Shown here one piece after another: positions 9,051-14,425 of a stretch of 64,000 nucleotides of DNA. Within the stretch, counting starts at the first letter, position 1; each line of letters opens with the position of its first letter. Source of the stretch: an uncultured Christensenella sp. (GTDB lineage: Bacteria; Bacillota; Clostridia; Christensenellales; Borkfalkiaceae); the NCBI GenBank assembly GCA_910586035.1, contig CAJUHT010000005.1:1-64000 (forward strand), in the 5' to 3' direction. A program made the position numbers and the translations under genes. The notes under the pieces are model-generated. The model was given only the letters and a program-made list of their open reading frames with translations, made no database searches and had not been told where the DNA came from.

Positions 9051-9617
9051 ATGAAAAAAATAAGACAGCAGGATGATTTAGCTCAAATTAAATTTATTCT
9101 ATGCAATGGGCATTTTGAAGGTTCTTCAAGAAAAAAAATTTTTGGGGTTTTTGGTGTACTTGTAGGAATATCTTTGGGTTTAATGTTCTTGTCTATTACA
9201 ATGATTTCAATTGAACAACTCAATAGCGACAGAAGCGTTGTTGAATTTGTGGGACTGATTATAGGTTTCGTTGTGGCATTTTTACTGTTACCCACAATTT
9301 GGTTAATAATAATAATTAGAAATGAAAAAATTAGAAAGAAAGTAATTTTATGGCTACAAGATGCAATTAAGATAAGTGGTTATTCAAAAAATATAGGTAC
9401 TAAATATTGGTTAGGTATTCCTTTAATAAAAATTCAAGTGGAATTTGAATTGGCGGGGATAAAGTTTGTAAGAACATCTGAAAGAGAAAAACGTGGAGTA
9501 TTTGATTTAGGAAGACCAGTGGGGTATTTTTCAGGAATAACAAAATTTGTCGACAGAAAAATAGATATTTTATATTCACCAAAATATGACCAAGTTATGG
9601 TTTTAAAAGACAGATAA
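9051..9617 (+). CDS. Candidate membrane immunity protein of RHS cassette 2
   Basis: A 188-residue protein. I chose the ATG at 9051 because GGAG sits at 9041-9044; an in-frame start at 9018 would overlap the RHS cassette and lacks a site. Two hydrophobic segments are clear (about residues 32-52 and 66-92). They are followed by a positively charged cytoplasmic or surface part ending in a beta-rich region (GVFDLGRPVGYFSG). No family is recognised. It follows an RHS tip rich in membrane segments and shares the tip's low G+C content, so a membrane-located immunity protein is the likely role. A hairpin follows 13 bases after the stop. Confidence 0.6.
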   Translation: MKKIRQQDDLAQIKFILCNGHFEGSSRKKIFGVFGVLVGISLGLMFLSITMISIEQLNSDRSVVEFVGLIIGFVVAFLLLPTIWLIIIIRNEKIRKKVILWLQDAIKISGYSKNIGTKYWLGIPLIKIQVEFELAGIKFVRTSEREKRGVFDLGRPVGYFSGITKFVDRKIDILYSPKYDQVMVLKDR

Positions 9618-9630
9618 AAAATTAAAAACA

Positions 9631-9662
9631 TAAGGGCGGGTAGTAATACCCGCCCTTAAATT
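9631..9662 (+). terminator. Terminator ending cassette 2
   Basis: A 12-bp stem (9631-9642 with 9647-9658, loop GTAA) is followed by AATTTT. The core GGGTA-N4-TACCC matches the hairpin at 7033. Confidence 0.7.
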
Positions 9663-9672
9663 TTAGCCATAC

Positions 9673-9701
9673 TTGACAATAAAACAAAAATGTGTCATAA
9701 T
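9673..9701 (+). promoter_or_regulatory. Promoter-like sequence before the RHS relic
   Basis: TTGACA (9673-9678), a 17-base spacer and CATAAT (9696-9701). It sits directly in front of a short RHS core relic, as the promoter at 7070 sits in front of the second core copy. Confidence 0.55.
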
Positions 9702-9705
9702 AAAC

Positions 9706-9744
9706 CTACCGCAAGGACGCACAGGGTAACGTGGTTGCGTTAGT
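9706..9744 (+). pseudogene. 39-bp relic of a third RHS core
   Basis: Bases 9706-9744 match 8056-8094 with a handful of changes and would encode YRKDAQGNVVAL, the start of the core's final part. The frame then breaks off. No tip or immunity gene follows. Of the 9618-9951 gap, the rest is one terminator, promoter-like motifs and a long AT-rich hairpin. Confidence 0.8.
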
Positions 9745-9784
9745 AGAATTACGATACGTTTGTTTTAACAACGGCAAATTCGTT

Positions 9785-9875
9785 TTGACAAGTAGCGTAT
9801 AGTAGTGCTAAGATAAATAAACGGTTAAAAAACTTATAAAAGAATAAAAATTATAGCTTTTTTATCTTTAACCGT
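9785..9875 (+). other. Promoter-like motif followed by a long hairpin (possible small RNA)
   Basis: TTGACA (9785-9790), an 18-base spacer and TAAGAT (9809-9814) would start RNA near 9821. A long inverted repeat begins exactly there: ACGGTTAAA (9821-9829) pairs with TTTAACCGT (9867-9875), and inner bases 9830-9839 pair imperfectly with 9851-9860. There is no T tract after the outer stem. It could be a small RNA, a terminator-like barrier or chance. Confidence 0.3.
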
Positions 9876-9884
9876 CGTTTGCGC

Positions 9885-9914
9885 TTGACACGTATAAAAT
9901 TGCGGTGATAGTAT
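9885..9914 (+). promoter_or_regulatory. Promoter of the comEC-like gene
   Basis: TTGACA (9885-9890), an 18-base spacer and TAGTAT (9909-9914), 37 bases before the start codon. A clear AAAGGAG lies in front of the ATG. Confidence 0.6.
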
Positions 9915-9951
9915 AACGTTATAATTAACTTTTTACAAAGGAGAATGGGGT

Positions 9952-12015
9952 ATGAAAAAGCCGTTTAATCTGCGCTTGCCCGTCTTGTATGCGGCGGCGT
10001 TGATTGCGGGAATCGTTTACTCCGCGGTACTTGCTTACTTCGGTTTGAGCGGTTTATTTATCCTTATTCCCGCGCTATTGTTTGCAGCGGCTTGCATTCC
10101 TGTCGTAATAATAAAAGGCAGGGCGGCGGGCACGCTCATTTTTATTTTTGCCGCCGTTCTATTCGTCGTCGGCGCGATATATACGTACGCCGAATACTTT
10201 TTGTTTACCCAAACGGAACTGCCGCCCGCAGGCTCGGTAAAAATTACGGGGAATGTTGTGGAAACGGGGTTAACGTCCGAAGGGAGCAGGTACGTAATAA
10301 TAGGCAACGCCTACGCGGGAGATATTAAATTGAGGGGCAAGGTTGTTGCCTATCTTTCGGATACGGCGGGTGATTATTGCGGACGCGGCTATCTTGCAAC
10401 ATTCAACGCCAATCTCGAAAAGCAGAATTTTTTTGCTTTCGGCGAAATAAATTACAACGCCGTAAGGGGCGTAAAATATAGCTGTTCGGTGAGCGAGGGT
10501 TTTACTGCGCAATACCGCTTTTCGCTGTTCGGAACCGTTGCCGAGGCAATGGAGAGGGCGCTGTTCGACAACCTTGCTCCCAACACCGCGGGTGTGTGTT
10601 TCGCTATGCTTACGGGCAATACGCAATCTATTTCCGCCGACACGCTTACGGCTTTCCGCAACGGAGGGATAGCGCACATTTTCGCCGTTTCGGGTCTGCA
10701 TATCGGCGTAATCTACGGCGCGCTTACGTTTATTTTTAAAAAGGCGGGCGTAAACCGCTTTGCGGGAGCGGCGGTAAAAATTACATTGATTGCGCTATAT
10801 GCGGGGGTGTGCGGCTTTTCTCCCTCTTCCGTCCGCGCGGTTATCGTCTGTTCGGTTTCCTCCGCGGCGGCGTGTTGCCGAAGAAAATACGACGGACTCA
10901 ACGCCCTTTCGCTTGCCGCGCTCGTACTGCTTGCAATCAACCCGCTTGACCTGTTCGACGCGGGTTTTTTGTTGTCGTTCGGGGGCGTGCTGGGCATAAT
11001 TATGCTGGGCGGCGGCATAAGGCGAGCCTTATTCTTTCTGCCCAAAAAGCCGGGCGGGGCGCTTGCAACGGCAATATCCGTACAAATCGCCACGGCGCCA
11101 GCGTTGCTTACCTCTTTCGGAAAAGTGTCAGCCGTCGGGCTTTTATTAAACGTGGCGTTTATACCCGTTATTTCGGCTATATATGTTGTTGTGTTCGTCT
11201 GCACGGCATTGGGCGCGCTCTTTCCCGCGTTGGCTTCCGCCGTTCTGCCCTCGGTATGTCTGCCGTTGGAGTTTATAATAAATTTAGTAACCGCCGCGGG
11301 TTTTGATAACGCCGCGCTTACGGGCGATTTTTCCGATTGGCTTTTTTTGCCGTTTGTAATTATCGTTGCGGCGCTGTCGGGTAAAATCAATTTAAGGGCG
11401 CTTACGCGCGTTTCGGCTTGCTTCTTCTTTGCAACGCTGTTGCTTATTTATGCGGCTTCGCCCGCCGCTAACGCCCCTCGTTTTGTCTTTTACGGCGGTT
11501 ATAGCGGGGGTTGCGCGTTAATCAACGCGGGAAGCGGCAACGTGCTTGTAGTTACCGACGACTACAAAGGCAGGGACAATTTTGCCGACCTCGATATACG
11601 GGCGGTAGTGGTAGCGGGAGGGGAGGACAATCTTTCCGTGCTGTCCTACCTCGGCATAAAGTGCGAAAGGGCGTATGTGCGCGGCGGCGCGGTACAGGTG
11701 CCTTGGTTCGGGGATATTCCCATAACTTACGCCGACGAATTCGAGTGTTCGGGCATTAAATTTACTTTCGAAGGCAACGCGCTTACCGCGCGGGTAAATG
11801 GCGTAAGTTTGGCGGTTGTTTTAAGCCGCGGCGGGCAGTACGGGGCGGACTTGACTTCGGCGGACTTCAACCTGTATTGCAGGTATTACGACGGGGCAAT
11901 TCTGTTTAACGGCAACAAAAACTACGCCCTTAAAATTTGCGGTAAAATGACCTATGTGTTTAAGGGGCGGGGATATTACCCGTCTTTCGCCGTTCCGCAC
12001 TGCGGCGGGAATTGA
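9952..12015 (+). CDS. comEC: ComEC/Rec2-family DNA uptake channel
   Basis: A 687-residue polytopic membrane protein. Residues 1-80 hold three hydrophobic segments, followed by an OB-like domain (about 90-180). The competence domain carries the family hallmark GIAHIFAVSGLHIG near residue 240 and about eight further membrane segments up to residue 500. ComEC forms the channel that takes single-stranded DNA across the membrane in natural transformation. The last 170 residues occupy the place of the usual metallo-beta-lactamase-like nuclease domain. I find no HxHxDH motif there; only a shortened beta-rich remnant is left, so the strand-degrading activity may be absent or supplied elsewhere. No comEA is adjacent. 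It stands alone between the RHS locus and a small regulator. Confidence 0.9.
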   Translation: MKKPFNLRLPVLYAAALIAGIVYSAVLAYFGLSGLFILIPALLFAAACIPVVIIKGRAAGTLIFIFAAVLFVVGAIYTYAEYFLFTQTELPPAGSVKITGNVVETGLTSEGSRYVIIGNAYAGDIKLRGKVVAYLSDTAGDYCGRGYLATFNANLEKQNFFAFGEINYNAVRGVKYSCSVSEGFTAQYRFSLFGTVAEAMERALFDNLAPNTAGVCFAMLTGNTQSISADTLTAFRNGGIAHIFAVSGLHIGVIYGALTFIFKKAGVNRFAGAAVKITLIALYAGVCGFSPSSVRAVIVCSVSSAAACCRRKYDGLNALSLAALVLLAINPLDLFDAGFLLSFGGVLGIIMLGGGIRRALFFLPKKPGGALATAISVQIATAPALLTSFGKVSAVGLLLNVAFIPVISAIYVVVFVCTALGALFPALASAVLPSVCLPLEFIINLVTAAGFDNAALTGDFSDWLFLPFVIIVAALSGKINLRALTRVSACFFFATLLLIYAASPAANAPRFVFYGGYSGGCALINAGSGNVLVVTDDYKGRDNFADLDIRAVVVAGGEDNLSVLSYLGIKCERAYVRGGAVQVPWFGDIPITYADEFECSGIKFTFEGNALTARVNGVSLAVVLSRGGQYGADLTSADFNLYCRYYDGAILFNGNKNYALKICGKMTYVFKGRGYYPSFAVPHCGGN

Positions 12016-12033
12016 AAAAATTTATTGCGGAAG

Positions 12034-12062
12034 TTGCAATTGCTCAAAGTATGTGATAAAAT
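12034..12062 (+). promoter_or_regulatory. Promoter of the XRE regulator
   Basis: TTGCAA (12034-12039), a 17-base spacer ending TGTGA and TAAAAT (12057-12062). The same TGTGATAAAAT block is found in the promoter at 26107. Confidence 0.6.
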
Positions 12063-12107
12063 AAAAAAGCCGTTTCCGCGTTTGCGCGGACGGGGAGGCT
12101 TTGACGA

Positions 12108-12434
12108 ATGATTGAATTTAAACGAAAATATATCGATTGGGCTAACACCGCTAAAAATTTAAAACTTCTGCGGAGGGACAACATCAACCTGCGCAGATAC
12201 GTGTGCAGTCAGCTCAATTACGACAAGGGCGAGTGTAGCGGCGAGTGCGAAACGTGCAGATTCGATATGGACGAAAGTATCAGCCAACTCGAACTCGCCA
12301 AAGTTTTCAACGTATCCGAAAGTATGATTGTAAACTGGGAGAACAACAAGAGCCGCCCCCAGCTTGACGACTTGCTTTTTTACAGCCAGATTTGCGGGCT
12401 TGACCTTTACGACGTAATCGTATTTTGCGAATAA
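12108..12434 (+). CDS. XRE-type regulator with a cysteine-rich insert
   Basis: A 108-residue protein, ATG after GGGGAGG. Residues 10-25 (NTAKNLKLLRRDNINLRRYV) start like a HTH_3 DNA-binding domain. A loop with four closely spaced cysteines (C-x4-C-x3-C-x2-C, near residues 43-55, after a further Cys near 32) then interrupts it. The usual helix-turn-helix follows (SQLELAKVFNVSESMIVNWE, about 61-80) with the typical NKSRPQLDDLLFYSQICGLDLYDV end. Such regulators bind operator DNA as dimers. The cysteine set could bind zinc or iron-sulfur or act as a redox switch; that is inference. It has its own promoter and a terminator 20 bases after the stop, so it is monocistronic. Confidence 0.82.
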   Translation: MIEFKRKYIDWANTAKNLKLLRRDNINLRRYVCSQLNYDKGECSGECETCRFDMDESISQLELAKVFNVSESMIVNWENNKSRPQLDDLLFYSQICGLDLYDVIVFCE

Positions 12435-12454
12435 ATAAAAAAACTTTAACTTGC

Positions 12455-12484
12455 AACCCGCTTTCAGGCGGGTTGTTTTTTTGT
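12455..12484 (+). terminator. Terminator of the XRE gene
   Basis: Stem AACCCGC/GCGGGTT (12455-12461 with 12468-12474, loop TTTCAG), followed by G and a run of Ts. Confidence 0.85.
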
Positions 12485-12486
12485 TT

Positions 12487-12648
12487 CTATTCTATGCCGA
12501 AAAGCGCGTTGGGGGTAACGCCGAATTTTTCGTATAACAGCACAATGCTTTCGTAGTCCGGCTTCTTGTTACCCCAAAGCCATTGGCTTATTGTAGTCTG
12601 GTTTACGCCGAGCGCGTCGGCAAGCTTTTGTTGGCTAAGCCCATTGCC
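12487..12648 (-). pseudogene. 5'-truncated XRE helix-turn-helix gene
   Basis: On the minus strand the 53 codons before the TAG at 12489-12487 read GNGLSQQKLADALGVNQTT and continue ISQWLWGNKKPDY to the end NALFGIE. This is an ordinary HTH_3 domain lacking its first 15 or so residues. An in-frame TAA precedes it (12651-12649) and no start codon is available. It is the remains of a small DNA-binding protein or the end of a larger regulator. Confidence 0.75.
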
Positions 12649-12938
12649 TTAACGAGTGGTTTGGCAGAAGCGCGGAAACTTTCGGCGAGGAAGATTGGCT
12701 CGGCAACGTAAAGGTAACTACTAAAATGGAGAGCCGCGGCGTGTTCTTTTCCACGCTCGGCGGCAGTGCGGTTATAGTCGTAGTCATTGTAGCCGCAAAT
12801 TTTATGATTTTCGACGGCAGGCACGGAATAGCCGTGGGAGTGGTAGGGTGTCTGGCGCTTTTGTGGTCTGCAATACTCTTTTTCAAATACGTAAGACCTT
12901 TCCGCAGGCGCAAAAAAAACCGTAAAGATTATTATTGA
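12648..12938 (+). pseudogene. 5'-truncated membrane-protein gene
   Basis: The plus-strand frame is open from about 12639 and reads LNEWFGRSAETFGEEDWLG, then two hydrophobic segments (about VIVVVIVAANFMIF and GVVGCLALLWSAILFF) and a basic end. The first usable ATG is at 12726 with no ribosome binding site. The part before that ATG looks protein-coding, so the gene has most likely lost its 5' end where it meets the truncated regulator fragment at about 12648. A 70-residue product from 12726 cannot be excluded. No family is recognised. Confidence 0.55.
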
Positions 12939-12947
12939 AAAAAAAGT

Positions 12948-12981
12948 AAAAGGCGCGGATACGTTCCGCGCCTTTTACTTG
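12948..12981 (+). terminator. Terminator hairpin before the marR-degV unit
   Basis: A perfect 12-bp stem (12948-12959 with 12965-12976, loop TACGT), the right arm ending in TTTT. Confidence 0.8.
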
Positions 12982-13001
12982 CGCTTTTTGCCGTAAAAGT
13001 G

Positions 13002-13030
13002 TTGACAAGAGTAAAAATAAGTTCTACAAT
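13002..13030 (+). promoter_or_regulatory. Promoter of marR-degV
   Basis: TTGACA (13002-13007), a 17-base spacer and TACAAT (13025-13030): close to the consensus. Confidence 0.85.
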
Positions 13031-13032
13031 AA

Positions 13033-13054
13033 TTTTGTTGACGTATCAACAAAA
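13033..13054 (+). promoter_or_regulatory. MarR operator palindrome
   Basis: TTTTGTTGA (13033-13041) is the exact inverted repeat of TCAACAAAA (13046-13054) around CGTA. It covers the expected transcription start, 10 bases before the marR start codon. This is the usual form and place of an autoregulatory MarR operator. Confidence 0.8.
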
Positions 13055-13064
13055 GGTTATACAT

Positions 13065-13523
13065 ATGGACAGATTCAGTAAATTTACCATTCTTGTAAAC
13101 AGAATTGTAAGGAACATTCACAGAATTAAGAGCGACGAAACTTCCAAGCTCGGGTTAAAGGGTCCGCACGTATCCTGTCTGTACTACCTGTACAGGGCGG
13201 AAAAGCCGCTTACGGCAAGGGAGCTTTGCGACGTGTGCGACGAGGACAAGGCGGCGATTTCCCGCGCGGTGGACTATCTGGGCAAAGAGGGGTACGTAAG
13301 TTGCGACGGCTCGGCGCAGAAGAGATACAAGAGCCCCATTTCCCTCACCCCAAAGGGCGAGGAGGCGGGCGTATTTCTTGCCGAGCGGGTGGACTGTATT
13401 CTTGCCGAAGCCAGCGCGGGGCTGACTGACGAGAAGAGGGGCGTTTTTTACGAGTGTCTCGACCTCATATCGGCAAATCTTCAAAATATATGCGACGGGA
13501 CGGTGGAAAAAAATGGCGGTTAA
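13065..13523 (+). CDS. MarR-family transcriptional regulator
   Basis: A 152-residue protein. I start at the ATG at 13065, because the in-frame GTG at 12999 overlaps the -35 box. It shows the MarR winged helix-turn-helix: dimerisation helix (FTILVNRIVRNIHRIKS), recognition region (PLTARELCDVCDEDKAAISR, about residues 46-65), and a wing with GYVSCDGS...KRYKSPISLTPKGEE (about 74-100). These proteins repress genes, commonly their own, and let go on binding a small molecule or on oxidation. A perfect palindrome at its own promoter supports autorepression. It overlaps degV by 11 bases, so both are co-regulated. DegV proteins bind fatty acids, so a link to lipid metabolism (as with FabT, also a MarR protein) is possible but not shown. 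Confidence 0.9.
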   Translation: MDRFSKFTILVNRIVRNIHRIKSDETSKLGLKGPHVSCLYYLYRAEKPLTARELCDVCDEDKAAISRAVDYLGKEGYVSCDGSAQKRYKSPISLTPKGEEAGVFLAERVDCILAEASAGLTDEKRGVFYECLDLISANLQNICDGTVEKNGG

Positions 13524-14364
13524 ACTTTTAGTCGATTCCGCTTCGGATATAGATTTGTCCGAAGCCAAAGAATTCGGCGCGGAGCTCTTGTCTATGCGCA
13601 TTACTTTCGAGGACGGCGAGTACCTCGACGGCGTAGACCTTTCGCGCACAAGATTTTTCGAGAAACTTATAGAGAGCGCGGAACTGCCCCGCACAAGCCA
13701 AATCAACCCCTTCGAATTCGAGCAGGCGTTTGAAAAATTGACTGCCGACGGCAGCGAGGTTGTGGCTATAACCATATCTTCCAAGCTTTCGGGCACGTAT
13801 AAATCGGCTTCGCAGGCGGCGGAAAAATTCGGCGGCAGGGTGCGCGTGGTTGACAGCTTAAACGCCAGCACGGGCGAAAGGCTGTTGTTTTTGCGGGCGT
13901 TGCAGTTGCAGGGCGAGGGTAAGACGGCGGAGGAAATCGCCGCCGAGCTGGATAGCTGTAAGCACAGAATTTGTCTGCTTGCCGTGCTGGATACGCTCGT
14001 CTACCTGAGAAAGGGGGGCAGAATTTCCTCGCTTACGGCGTTTGCGGGCGAAATGCTTTCCATTAAGCCCGTAATCGGCATAGTCGACGGCGAGGTAAAA
14101 ATGGCGGGCAAGGCGCTCGGCTCTAAAAAGAGCAATAACCTGCTCACCAAGCTGATAAAGGAAAAGGGCGTAGACTATTCTATGCCGTTCGGCGTTATGT
14201 GGTCGGGCGCGGACGACGCTATGCTTAAAAAGTATATAGATGACAGCAGAATACTGTGGGCGGACCATACACAAAGCCTGCCCGCGTATATGATAGGAAG
14301 CACCATAGGCACGCACATAGGTCCGGGCGCGATAGGCGTGGCTTTCTTTTCCGAAAATAAGTAG
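13513..14364 (+). CDS. degV: DegV-family fatty-acid-binding protein
   Basis: A 283-residue protein of full family length. The N-terminal part has the LLVDSASDI strand-loop and the RTSQINPFEF segment (about 59-68), where the Thr-Ser pair belongs to the lipid-head-binding site of the family. Further hallmarks are ITISSKLSGTYKSA (about 85-98), VVDSLNAS and the VYLRKGGRISSLTAFAGEML segment near 160. DegV/FakB-type proteins bind a fatty acid and present it to the FakA kinase for incorporation into phospholipid. FakA is not in this window. The start overlaps the end of the MarR regulator (translational coupling), and a strong bidirectional terminator follows. Confidence 0.92.
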   Translation: MAVKLLVDSASDIDLSEAKEFGAELLSMRITFEDGEYLDGVDLSRTRFFEKLIESAELPRTSQINPFEFEQAFEKLTADGSEVVAITISSKLSGTYKSASQAAEKFGGRVRVVDSLNASTGERLLFLRALQLQGEGKTAEEIAAELDSCKHRICLLAVLDTLVYLRKGGRISSLTAFAGEMLSIKPVIGIVDGEVKMAGKALGSKKSNNLLTKLIKEKGVDYSMPFGVMWSGADDAMLKKYIDDSRILWADHTQSLPAYMIGSTIGTHIGPGAIGVAFFSENK

Positions 14365-14383
14365 ACAGAATATAAAAAATTTA

Positions 14384-14416
14384 GCCGCCCGCCGAAACTT
14401 CGGCGGGCGGCTTTTA
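14384..14416. terminator. Bidirectional terminator between degV and the hybrid kinase
   Basis: A 13-bp stem (14384-14396 with 14399-14411, two-base loop). TTTT follows on the plus strand and a longer T-rich stretch on the minus strand, so it serves both convergent genes. Confidence 0.85.
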
Positions 14417-14425
14417 AGTTGGTCT

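Noticed and set aside
12999..13064. Longer start of the MarR gene at 12999
   Set aside because: It overlaps the -35 and -10 boxes and the palindrome; MDRFSKF at 13065 fits the family's N terminus.
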